A DNA stretch of 11,882 nt from Clostridia bacterium. Lineage in GTDB: Bacteria > Bacillota > Clostridia > Christensenellales > Aristaeellaceae. Each line of letters begins with the position of its first letter. Position 1 is the stretch's first letter. Below, piece by piece: positions 6,237 through 11,882 of this stretch. Under the pieces are notes generated by a model, which worked only from the letters and a program-made list of their open reading frames with translations, was not told the origin of the DNA and made no database searches. Both the position numbers and the translations under genes were made by a program. Where the stretch lies: positions 1-11,882 of the forward strand of contig CAAEEC010000139.1 of assembly GCA_900754755.1 (NCBI GenBank). The letters run 5' to 3'.

Positions 6237-7937
6237 TCAGTTCACGCGGTCCCAGGCGGCCTGCGCGATGGAGAGCACGGTGCTCAGGCCCATGGCCTCC
6301 AGGTTGGCCTGGAAGGTATCCCATTCGGCGTCGATATCCATCTCGCCGAGCACCATGCGGGTCATGCACTCGCGCACATAGATGCCGATGTCGGTTTCCG
6401 AGGTGCCGAGCATGGCCTGCTCTTCCGCGGTATAGGCCAGGGTGCCCACCAGGTTCTTGGGCGCCTTGCCATAGCGCGCCATGATGGCATTGTTCCAATC
6501 CTGCGAATTGTACTTGGCGGTTTCGCTCTCGTAGGAATCGTCGGTGGCGGCGGGCGTCAGCGCGGTGAAGCCCTGCGGCTGCCAGGTGATGCAGGTGATG
6601 TTCCAGATTTCGTTGGTCTGCTGGCCCCAGGCAAGTTCCATGCCGGAGGTGGTGTACAGGGCGTCGGTATAGCCCAGGTTGGCCCAGCCGGAACCGCGGG
6701 CGGCCTCTTCTTCGGTCACATAGCGCCAGTATTCGCCTTCGCGGCCATAGCGGGCGGTGAGGGTGGAGTGGGTGCTGGTCATGTAATCGAGCAGGGCAAA
6801 GGCCGCATCGGGGTTTTCACAATCGGCCGTGATGAAGTTCACATACACGGGCTCCACCTTATAGGTCGCGGCATAGGCCACGCCTTCCGGGCCCACCAGC
6901 GGGCCGATGGAGGTGTAGTGCGTGCGGCGCTCCGCGGAGAAGGGCGAGGCGAACATGTAGGAGCGGTGCGACATGGCGGAACCCACGATGTCCGGCGCGT
7001 CGCCGGTGAGATCCGTCATGGCCTGCAGGCCGTAGCGATCCTGGGAGAAGCTCAGATCGGAAATCAGGCCTTCGGCGTACAGCTTGGCGATGAACTTCAT
7101 GCCTTCCTTGAATTCCTCGGTCTGGTAGGGCACATAGATGTTGCCCTCATCGTCGCAGCACAGGGCCACGCCGTTCCAGGTGTTCGGATAATAGGTGAAG
7201 GCGTTTAGCAGGTTGATGATTACATCGCCGTTGCCGCTGTTGGCAAAGCCGACCAGCGGGATTTCATCCGCGATACCGTTGCCGTTGGGATCCTGTTCCT
7301 TCACGGCCACCAGGTAGTTGTAGTATTCCTCCAGCGTGGTGGGGATTTCCATGCCCAGCGCCTCGCAGAAGGTGTTGTTGATCAAAAGGCCATTGGACCA
7401 GGGATCCGCCACGGAAACCGCCCAGAACGGGAACGCGTACAGCGCGCCATTGGAGGACAGGCCTGCGGAGATCGTCGTCGCTTTTTCCGCTTCGGTGAGG
7501 TAAGAGGCGGCTTCGCTATCGAAGTAGCGGGTTAGCTCATGCTCCTCGAAATAGGGCAGCAGATCCAGGAAATAGCCCTGCGAGCCATAGCTTTCGCGCT
7601 CGGTGGGGGTGAGGGCAAAGTTTACCAGGATGTCCGGCAGGCGTTCGCCAGAACTGGTCATCAGCTGCAGCTGCGTTTTGTATTCGTTGGTGTCGAACAG
7701 CTGCACTTCGATGTTGATGCCCAGGCGTTCGCGCCAGTAATTGGTGAGGTGGTTATCGTCGTAATCGGTAACGGTGGCAATGGCCGGCGTGCCAATGGTG
7801 ATGGTGATGTCGGAACCATTTTTGATGATGGGGAAAGTGCCAAATTCGTTCAGCAGATCGCTTTCCGCCATGGCGGAACCGGCGAACAGGGAGATGGCCA
7901 GGAGCAGCGAGAGAAGGGCGATGAGTCTTTTGTGCAT
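6237..7937 (-). CDS. Extracellular solute-binding protein of a CUT1-type sugar ABC transporter (LplA/YtcQ-like)
   Basis: A 566-residue secreted protein that would capture a sugar or oligosaccharide and hand it to the two permeases downstream. The N-terminus is a clear signal peptide: a charged start (MHKR), a hydrophobic core (about 5-19) and an A-M-A site, with cleavage expected near residue 24. No cysteine is present there, so it is not an obvious lipoprotein. After it come a long LplA/YtcQ-type body with FPII (35-38), repeated aromatic residues, and DPNGNGIADEIP (216-227), a calcium-loop-like motif common in this subfamily. The length fits LplA-like proteins (about 500-570) and exceeds simple maltose-binding proteins. 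Start ATG at 7937 has AAGGAGG eight bases upstream. It is first in its operon, behind a consensus promoter with a long leader. The substrate is not deducible; pectin- or uronate-derived oligosaccharides are typical for relatives. Confidence 0.92.
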   Translation of the reverse strand: MHKRLIALLSLLLAISLFAGSAMAESDLLNEFGTFPIIKNGSDITITIGTPAIATVTDYDDNHLTNYWRERLGINIEVQLFDTNEYKTQLQLMTSSGERLPDILVNFALTPTERESYGSQGYFLDLLPYFEEHELTRYFDSEAASYLTEAEKATTISAGLSSNGALYAFPFWAVSVADPWSNGLLINNTFCEALGMEIPTTLEEYYNYLVAVKEQDPNGNGIADEIPLVGFANSGNGDVIINLLNAFTYYPNTWNGVALCCDDEGNIYVPYQTEEFKEGMKFIAKLYAEGLISDLSFSQDRYGLQAMTDLTGDAPDIVGSAMSHRSYMFASPFSAERRTHYTSIGPLVGPEGVAYAATYKVEPVYVNFITADCENPDAAFALLDYMTSTHSTLTARYGREGEYWRYVTEEEAARGSGWANLGYTDALYTTSGMELAWGQQTNEIWNITCITWQPQGFTALTPAATDDSYESETAKYNSQDWNNAIMARYGKAPKNLVGTLAYTAEEQAMLGTSETDIGIYVRECMTRMVLGEMDIDAEWDTFQANLEAMGLSTVLSIAQAAWDRVN

Positions 7938-8080
7938 TGATGTTGCCTCCTTACGTTTGACGTGTGCCAGATGCTTTTTAGGAATTTTTGGAGCGATAAA
8001 AATTTGCTTTGCCCTTGCCGCATTGGCCTTGGGATAAAATGGCAGGCGCTGGGCCGGGGCTTCTTTGCGGCGTTCCCTCC

Positions 8081-8102
8081 TTTTTGCAAAAATAGTATAG
8101 CA
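8081..8102 (-). promoter_or_regulatory. Second, extended -10 promoter of the transporter operon, with palindrome at its start site
   Basis: On the minus strand TGC (8102-8100) directly precedes TATACT (8099-8094), an extended -10 element. The -35 region is poor, so activity would depend on the TGn element. The predicted start site near 8087 falls within TTTTTGCAAAAA (8081-8092), a 12-bp perfect palindrome that could serve as an operator. It would yield a leader of about 150 bases. Confidence 0.45.
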
Positions 8103-8229
8103 GCGCTTTGTAAAAGCAGAATACGGGAAAAATCAAATTTCGTACATGGCGTAGTGACGCTCTTTCGTTTTATTGGAGCAGCACGCCAGGATTGCTCAGG
8201 GGGATGGTTGTAGGGATTATCGCAATTTG

Positions 8230-8269
8230 TATTTATAAATATTATATAGAGAGCGAGTGATTTTGTCAA
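8230..8269 (-). promoter_or_regulatory. Perfect-consensus sigma-A promoter of the transporter operon
   Basis: On the minus strand TTGACA (8269-8264) and TATAAT (8246-8241) are separated by exactly 17 bases, matching the consensus at all 12 positions. Transcription should begin near 8234, inside TATTTATAAATA (8230-8241), a 12-bp perfect palindrome. So strong a promoter for a sugar operon implies tight repression or leader control. The leader to the binding-protein start codon would be about 297 bases, with only weak stems that I can see. Confidence 0.88.
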
Positions 8270-8335
8270 GTTACGCCAGAGTATTTTCAAAATTTCTCCA
8301 AGCTAATTTGTTGATAAAATGTGCAAACGGTGGTA

Positions 8336-8470
8336 ATGATTAAGGAGAACGCGGAAAATGCAAAATTTGAATGCAAAAATTTTGGCGCGTTGCGGAAGGC
8401 AAAGCGTGGACCATTTGAAATGCGGTATTTTGAAGAAGATGGGCTGATACCGGCGGCACAAAAGGCGTAG
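8336..8470 (+). pseudogene. Probable remnant of a MerR-family regulator (frameshifted helix-turn-helix fragment)
   Basis: The open frame 8336-8470 (44 codons, ATG to TAG) contains MRYFEEDGLIPA (8420-8455), very close to the end of the MerR helix-turn-helix and wing (typically LRYYEExGLIPP). The preceding part of that frame does not resemble MerR. In another frame, 8358-8447, the peptide reads KILARCGRQSVDHL (8376-8417), similar to the preceding MerR helix pattern (x-L-A-x-x-x-G-V-S-V-x-T-L). Together they look like one MerR N-terminus broken by a small insertion or frameshift near 8418-8422 and cut off at the wing. No further MerR-like sequence follows before the terminator at 8526. Only about 35 residues can be compared, so this is a motif judgement and could be chance. 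Confidence 0.4.
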
Positions 8471-8525
8471 ATGGATAAAAACGCTTGGATGGCGATGCGG
8501 CAACCCAGCGTTGTCTGCGGTGCTC

Positions 8526-8576
8526 AAAACTCCCCTGGAAATCTCTTGCCAAGCAGGAGCTTTCCAGGGGAGTTTT
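8526..8576 (-). terminator. Very long terminator hairpin after murA
   Basis: AAAACTCCCCTGGAAA (8526-8541) and TTTCCAGGGGAGTTTT (8561-8576) form a perfect 16-bp stem. The loop extends it with CTCTTGC/GCAGGAG (8543-8549 and 8553-8559), closing on three bases. On the minus strand the stem ends in TTTT, 35 bases beyond the murA stop codon at 8612. The hairpin is symmetrical and ends in TTTT on the plus strand too, so it could act in both directions and shield the MerR-like remnant region. Confidence 0.85.
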
Positions 8577-8611
8577 AATTGCGGAATTGCCATGCCGTTT
8601 TTCGCGGCGCC

Positions 8612-9871
8612 CTATTCGGGAACGCGCTCGATCATTGCACCCAGCAGATTGAGCTTGTGGTCCAGCCGCTCATATCCGCGATCAATGTGTGCTACGCCGC
8701 TGATGACGGTCTCGCCCTCGGCGAGCAGCCCGGCCACGATCATCGCCGCGCCCGCGCGCAGATCCGTGGCGTGTACGCTGGTGCCCACCAGCCGGTCTAC
8801 GCCCTCGATGATGGCGGTGTTGTCGATCACGCGGATGCGCGCGCCCATGCGTTCCAACTCCGAAACGTACTTAAAGCGCGAATCGAAGATGTTCTCCGTC
8901 ACCACGCTGGAACCCGTGCTCACGGTCAAAAGCGCAGTCATGGGTTGTTGCAAATCGGTGGGAAAGCCGGGATAGCCCTGCGTTTTTACGCTGATGGCGC
9001 GCAGGCGGCCATTGGAGCGCACGTGAATTAAATCGTCTTCCTCGCGGATGTACACACCCATTTCCAGCAACTTGGCGGAAAGCGCCTCCATGTGCGTGGG
9101 AATGGCGCCGGTGATGATCACATCGCCCCCCGTGGCGGCAGCGGCGATCATCAGCGTGCCGGTTTCGATCTGGTCGGGAATGATGGTATAGTTGGAACCG
9201 TGCAGCGGACGCCCGCCGCGGATGCGGATAATAGAGGTACCCGCGCCCATCACGCGCGCGCCCATGCTGTTGAGAAAATTGGCCAAATCCACGATGTGCG
9301 GCTCTTTGGCCGCGTTATAGATGATGGTGGTGCCCGTGGCGGATACCGCGGTGAGCATGGTGTTCACCGTCGCGCCCACGCTGGGGCAATCGAGGTACAC
9401 TTCGGCCCCCAAGAGCGAATCGCTTTTCACATCGATCACGCCGCCTAGCGTATCGACTCGCGCGCCGAGGGTAGTCATACCCTTGATGGTTTGGTCGATG
9501 GCGCGGGTGCCGATGTTGCAGCCGCCGGGCATGGGTACTTCCGCGCGCATAAAAATCCCCAGCAGCACAGGCGCCAGGTAATAGGAAGCGCGCATCCGCT
9601 GCGCCAGGTGGGCGGGCGGGGCATAGCTATCCACCGTGGTGGGGTCGACGCGCATCACGGAGCCGTTGAACTCCACCCTTGCGCCCAACGCGCGCAGCAT
9701 TTCGATCAAAACATGCACATCTTCAATATCGGGCAGATTTTCGATCACGCTGGGGGAAGAGCCCAGCAGCGCGGCGGGAATGATGGCCACGGCGGCGTTT
9801 TTGCCGCCGCTCACCGCGATTTGCCCCTCCAGGCGCATGCCGCCGTGAATGAGAAATTTCTCTCCCGCCAT
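8612..9871 (-). CDS. murA: UDP-N-acetylglucosamine 1-carboxyvinyltransferase MurA
   Basis: A 419-residue cytosolic enzyme that transfers enolpyruvate from phosphoenolpyruvate to UDP-GlcNAc, the first committed step of peptidoglycan synthesis. The active-site pair Lys24-Asn25 (SGGKNAAV) is present, as is the catalytic cysteine Cys118 in MPGGCNIG, the residue alkylated by fosfomycin. RMRASYYLAPVLLG (92-105) and GFPTDLQQPMTALL further match the family, and the end HIDRGYERLDHKLNLLGA is typical. Start ATG at 9871 begins with the usual MurA N-terminus; the frame is open to 9925, but that extension overlaps the fmdB-like gene and adds a non-MurA arginine-rich stretch. The ribosome site GAGAGG lies within the last codons of the upstream gene, whose TGA is two bases before this ATG, so translation is probably coupled. 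Many Bacillota carry two MurA paralogues; which one this is cannot be told here. Confidence 0.97.
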   Translation of the reverse strand: MAGEKFLIHGGMRLEGQIAVSGGKNAAVAIIPAALLGSSPSVIENLPDIEDVHVLIEMLRALGARVEFNGSVMRVDPTTVDSYAPPAHLAQRMRASYYLAPVLLGIFMRAEVPMPGGCNIGTRAIDQTIKGMTTLGARVDTLGGVIDVKSDSLLGAEVYLDCPSVGATVNTMLTAVSATGTTIIYNAAKEPHIVDLANFLNSMGARVMGAGTSIIRIRGGRPLHGSNYTIIPDQIETGTLMIAAAATGGDVIITGAIPTHMEALSAKLLEMGVYIREEDDLIHVRSNGRLRAISVKTQGYPGFPTDLQQPMTALLTVSTGSSVVTENIFDSRFKYVSELERMGARIRVIDNTAIIEGVDRLVGTSVHATDLRAGAAMIVAGLLAEGETVISGVAHIDRGYERLDHKLNLLGAMIERVPE

Positions 9872-9873
9872 AG

Positions 9874-10074
9874 TCACCTCTCGTGCGCGTGGCAACCGGC
9901 GCAGTGCGCGCAATTGCCGCCGCAACCGCTTTTATGGAACGAAAATTGCCCTTCCCAAATCCGTTCAACGGGCGCGCCGCACTTTTCGCACACCGCGTCC
10001 TTCACGCGTTGCGCGCTCATGAGCGTCTCAAATTTGTGCCCGCATTTGGGACACCGAAATTCAAACAGTGGCAT
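9874..10074 (-). CDS. FmdB-family zinc-ribbon protein with Cys/His-rich tail
   Basis: A 66-residue protein beginning MPLFEFRCPKCGHKFE, the hallmark of the FmdB putative regulatory zinc-ribbon family. Cys8-x2-Cys11 and Cys29-x2-Cys32 would bind one zinc. A second cluster is unusual: Cys51, Cys55, Cys58, Cys61, His62 and His64 in the tail CGGNCAHCAGCHAH, enough ligands for a second metal site. The function of the family is not established; FmdB was named for a proposed role in formamidase regulation. Start ATG at 10074 has GGAGG six bases upstream. The TGA is two bases before the murA ATG and the last codons supply the murA ribosome site, so the two are one operon under the promoter at 10107-10135. 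Confidence 0.9.
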   Translation of the reverse strand: MPLFEFRCPKCGHKFETLMSAQRVKDAVCEKCGAPVERIWEGQFSFHKSGCGGNCAHCAGCHAHER

Positions 10075-10106
10075 ATGCAGCCTCCGATACTCTTCTATTC
10101 CGCTAT

Positions 10107-10135
10107 ATTATAACCGATTTGCCCGCGCGAATCAA
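10107..10135 (-). promoter_or_regulatory. Promoter of the fmdB-like/murA operon
   Basis: On the minus strand TTGATT (10135-10130) and TATAAT (10112-10107) are separated by 17 bases. Transcription should start near 10100, about 25 bases before the fmdB-like start codon, which leaves a short leader carrying only the ribosome site. Confidence 0.82.
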
Positions 10136-10180
10136 GCGCATTGGGGCGCGTTTTTCTGGGAATTGCGAAAAGATACGCGC

Positions 10181-10207
10181 AAAAAACGCCGGGCAATTTG
10201 CCCGGCG
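10181..10207 (-). terminator. Rho-independent terminator of the sulfatase gene
   Basis: CGCCGGGCAA (10187-10196) and TTGCCCGGCG (10198-10207) form a GC-rich hairpin (about 8 bp with a five-base loop). On the minus strand it is followed by six T residues (10186-10181). It lies 13 bases beyond the sulfatase stop codon and separates that gene from the promoter of the fmdB-like/murA operon. Confidence 0.93.
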
Positions 10208-10220
10208 CTAAAGCGGCAGA

Positions 10221-11648
10221 TTATTCCCTCGGCAAGGTGGAAAGCACATTGCGGGCTTTTTGGCCCGGCACCAGGCGCTCGTTTTGCACATAGCCCTCTT
10301 CGCGCCCGCGCAGCGATTCGATCAGATGCGCGCGCAGATCGGCGATGCGCGCCTGGCAGGCGGGATCGGCAATGCGGTCATGCGCTTCCTGGGGATCCGT
10401 GGCCAGATGGAAATACTGTTCGCGGCCCGATTTGGAGAACCACACGTATTTGTCCATCTGCGTGACGATGTAGTGGTTGGAATCGTCTCCACCGCCGGCG
10501 TGTTCGCCGTGCAGCCAGGCGCGCGTTTCTTCGCCCAGCAGGTTCAGTCCGTCCATGGGCGGCAGTTCGGCTCCGGCGAGCGAAAGCAGCGTGGGCATCA
10601 CGTCGCGCAGTTCGGCCATGCGCGGATCCGTCTCGCCCCGCCGCCCCGGCAGGCCGCGTACGATCAGCGGCACGCGCACCGCACCCTGGTAAGGCAGCGT
10701 TTTGCGATAGAGATGGTGGTCGCACAATAGTTCGCCATGATCCGAAGTGAACACGACGATGGTGTTGTCCAGCAGGTCGTCGTCGATGAGCGCCATGATC
10801 AACCGGCCAATCTGGAAATCCAACTGGGTGATGCAGGCGTAATAGCCGATTTGCGCCTCGCGCACCAGTTTGGGATCGATCGGCCCGGAGGTGGAAGCGA
10901 TGAAGCGGCCGCCCGCGCGCAGGCGCTCCTCATCGTCCCAGTCGCCGCTGGCGGGCGCGCGCAAGTCGCGATCGCGGTACAGGTCAAAATAGCACTGCGG
11001 CGCGTCGAACGGCGGATGCGGACGCACGTAGGAAGCCATCAGGAAGAAGGGCACGTCCCGGTCGCGGCGGCGCAAAAAGTCGATGCTGCGGTCCGTCACC
11101 CAATTGGTGGGGTGGAAGCGCTCCTCCATGGGCCAGGGCCGCGAAAGCCAGGAGTTGCAGTCGATGCCGGTTTCGGTGATGTCGCGCTCTGCGCCCAGTT
11201 GCGTGCGCAGGAAGTGGTAATAATCGTCCGCCACAAACTGGCTCTGGGCATAGGGCAGGTTGGCCTTGCGGTAGTAGTGCAAAAAGCCGTCATGCAGTTC
11301 CACCGCGTCGAACCCCACGCGGTTGCGCAGCGGATGTACGTGCAGTTTGCCCACGCACTGGGTTTGGTATCCAGCCCGGGAAAGTTCCCCAGCCATGGTG
11401 TGCGCGTAGCGCCAGGGCTGTCCGTCCTCATAGCCCACGCGGCCATGGTGTTCCTGGCTCAGTCCGGTGTAGAGCGCCGCGCGCGCGGGGATGCACGTGG
11501 GGCAGGCGGAATAGGCGTTCGTGAAGCGAATGCCGCCCGCGGCGAGATCGTCCAGATTGGGCGTGAGCACGTCAGGGTGCCCGTCGATGCCGAGGCAATC
11601 GCCCCGGAACTGGTCTGCCATGATGAGAAGGATGTTCGGCCTGTTCAC
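10221..11648 (-). CDS. Type I sulfatase (alkaline-phosphatase superfamily), Cys-type, cytosolic
   Basis: A 475-residue sulfate-ester hydrolase. The N-terminal strand NILLIMADQFRGDCLG (5-20) gives metal-binding Asp12. The sulfatase signature C-x-P-x-R is CIPAR at 52-56, so Cys52 would be converted to formylglycine by a maturation enzyme, not seen in the window. GKLHVHP (100-106), RPHPPFDAP (209-217), TSDHGELLCDHHLYRK (301-316, Asp303-His304 and Lys316) complete the active site. There is no signal peptide, so it should act in the cytoplasm on an imported sulfated compound; choline-sulfatase-like or sugar sulfatases are the nearest comparison. Start GTG at 11648 has GAGG eight bases upstream. 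The ATG four bases further up is followed directly by TGA, out of frame, and the frame extension to 11699 contains the promoter. It is a single-gene unit. Confidence 0.92.
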   Translation of the reverse strand: MNRPNILLIMADQFRGDCLGIDGHPDVLTPNLDDLAAGGIRFTNAYSACPTCIPARAALYTGLSQEHHGRVGYEDGQPWRYAHTMAGELSRAGYQTQCVGKLHVHPLRNRVGFDAVELHDGFLHYYRKANLPYAQSQFVADDYYHFLRTQLGAERDITETGIDCNSWLSRPWPMEERFHPTNWVTDRSIDFLRRRDRDVPFFLMASYVRPHPPFDAPQCYFDLYRDRDLRAPASGDWDDEERLRAGGRFIASTSGPIDPKLVREAQIGYYACITQLDFQIGRLIMALIDDDLLDNTIVVFTSDHGELLCDHHLYRKTLPYQGAVRVPLIVRGLPGRRGETDPRMAELRDVMPTLLSLAGAELPPMDGLNLLGEETRAWLHGEHAGGGDDSNHYIVTQMDKYVWFSKSGREQYFHLATDPQEAHDRIADPACQARIADLRAHLIESLRGREEGYVQNERLVPGQKARNVLSTLPRE

Positions 11649-11666
11649 ATAGATCACCTCAATGCG

Positions 11667-11695
11667 ATTGTAACACATTCCTGCTCGGGCCGCAA
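11667..11695 (-). promoter_or_regulatory. Promoter of the sulfatase gene
   Basis: On the minus strand TTGCGG (11695-11690) and TACAAT (11672-11667) are separated by 17 bases. The predicted start site near 11660 leaves a leader of only about a dozen bases, just enough for the GAGGTG ribosome site. The weak -35 suggests moderate or activated expression. Confidence 0.6.
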
Positions 11696-11724
11696 GCAAA
11701 ATCGGCCGTTTGACGCAAAAGAAT

Positions 11725-11763
11725 AAAAAATCCCGGGATCTGCGCGCCAGCAGATTCCGGGAT
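11725..11763 (-). terminator. Terminator of the argininosuccinate lyase-like gene
   Basis: ATCCCGGGATCTG (11730-11742) and CAGATTCCGGGAT (11751-11763) form a 13-bp stem with one mismatch and an 8-base loop. On the minus strand the stem runs into six T residues (11730-11725). It lies 13 bases beyond the stop codon at 11777-11779. Confidence 0.88.
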
Positions 11764-11776
11764 GCAAATCCATAGG

Positions 11777-11882
11777 TTATAACCGTTCCAGCCGCGCCTC
11801 GGCCTGGGCGATGGCGGCTCCCACCGCTTCGGGCGCGGGGCCGCCGGGCAGGTTGCGCCCCCTGACGCAGGCGAGGATGGAA
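11777..11882 (-). CDS. argH: C-terminal end of a probable argininosuccinate lyase (partial)
   Basis: Only the last 34 codons and the TAA are in the window. The visible end, CVRGRNLPGGPAPEAVGAAI followed by a short Ala/Glu/Arg helix, matches the ArgH C-terminus, where a C/S-V-x-x-R stretch is followed by a G-G-P/T-A-P loop and a final helix. ArgH splits argininosuccinate into arginine and fumarate in the cytoplasm. The stop codon is followed at once by a good terminator, so this is the last gene of its transcript. The catalytic segments lie outside the window. Another lyase-family member cannot be excluded from so short a piece. Confidence 0.6.
   Translation of the reverse strand, partial: SILACVRGRNLPGGPAPEAVGAAIAQAEARLERL

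Noticed and set aside
8094..8110. Catabolite-repression (cre) site around the AGCGCT core near the second promoter
   Set aside because: Only the central part matches the cre consensus; both outer ends have mismatches.
8303..8593. Minus-strand frame of 96 codons downstream of murA
   Set aside because: It runs through the terminator hairpin, lacks a ribosome site and a recognisable domain, and lies opposite the MerR-like remnant.
9872..9925. Longer MurA start at 9925
   Set aside because: It would overlap the fmdB-like gene and add an arginine-rich stretch not found in MurA; ATG at 9871 has a ribosome site and gives the standard length.
11649..11699. Longer sulfatase start at 11699
   Set aside because: The -10 and -35 boxes fall inside this extension, and sulfatases of this type begin at the P-N-I-L-L-I-M strand.

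Overview
The window looks like a piece of chromosome from a GC-rich anaerobic member of the Bacillota, probably a gut Clostridia. This rests on consensus sigma-A type promoters (TTGACA-17-TATAAT and relatives), strong AAGGAGG ribosome binding sites, an LplABC/YtcQ-type sugar ABC transporter without its own ATPase, a sodium-pump decarboxylase pair, and an oxygen-independent style of metabolism. The lineage is inference; no rRNA or other marker is present. All recognisable intact genes lie on the minus strand, so transcription runs from high to low coordinates. I see no tRNA, rRNA, CRISPR array, insertion sequence or phage gene.

From right to left: the 3' end of a probable argininosuccinate lyase gene (11777-11882) ends at a terminator (11725-11763). 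Next is a single-gene unit encoding a cytosolic Cys-type sulfatase (10221-11648), with its own promoter and a strong terminator (10181-10207). A two-gene unit follows, a small FmdB-type zinc-ribbon protein translationally coupled to MurA (cell-wall synthesis), with a clear promoter (10107-10135) and a very long terminator hairpin (8526-8576). The 674-base gap beyond MurA holds what looks like a decayed MerR-type regulator fragment on the plus strand. It also holds a perfect-consensus promoter with a leader of about 300 bases feeding the next operon.

That operon is a carbohydrate uptake and processing unit: solute-binding protein (6237-7937), LplB-like permease (5152-6120), LplC-like permease (4229-5137) and a xylose-isomerase-like TIM-barrel sugar isomerase/epimerase (3421-4194). 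A Gfo/Idh/MocA oxidoreductase (2053-3105) follows behind an attenuator-like set of repeats and its own palindrome-flanked promoter. The binding protein and permeases would import a sugar or oligosaccharide, energised by an ATPase encoded elsewhere. The isomerase and the NAD(P)-dependent oxidoreductase would then process the imported sugar or its derivative. The substrate cannot be read from the sequence.

At the left edge is the start of a membrane-bound decarboxylase operon: a divergent carboxyltransferase alpha subunit (229-1683) followed by the OadG/MmdD-like gamma subunit (1-216, cut by the window edge). Such complexes couple decarboxylation of a malonyl-CoA-type thioester to sodium export. 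The upstream region of this operon contains an unusual long imperfect stem that may be a structured leader RNA.

The most interesting unexplained signals are the 19-bp stem ahead of the decarboxylase operon, the four-segment alternative-pairing array at the end of the isomerase gene, the non-lipoprotein binding protein, the MerR remnant, and the FmdB-MurA coupling. I did not find convincing evidence for a wholly new multi-gene system.
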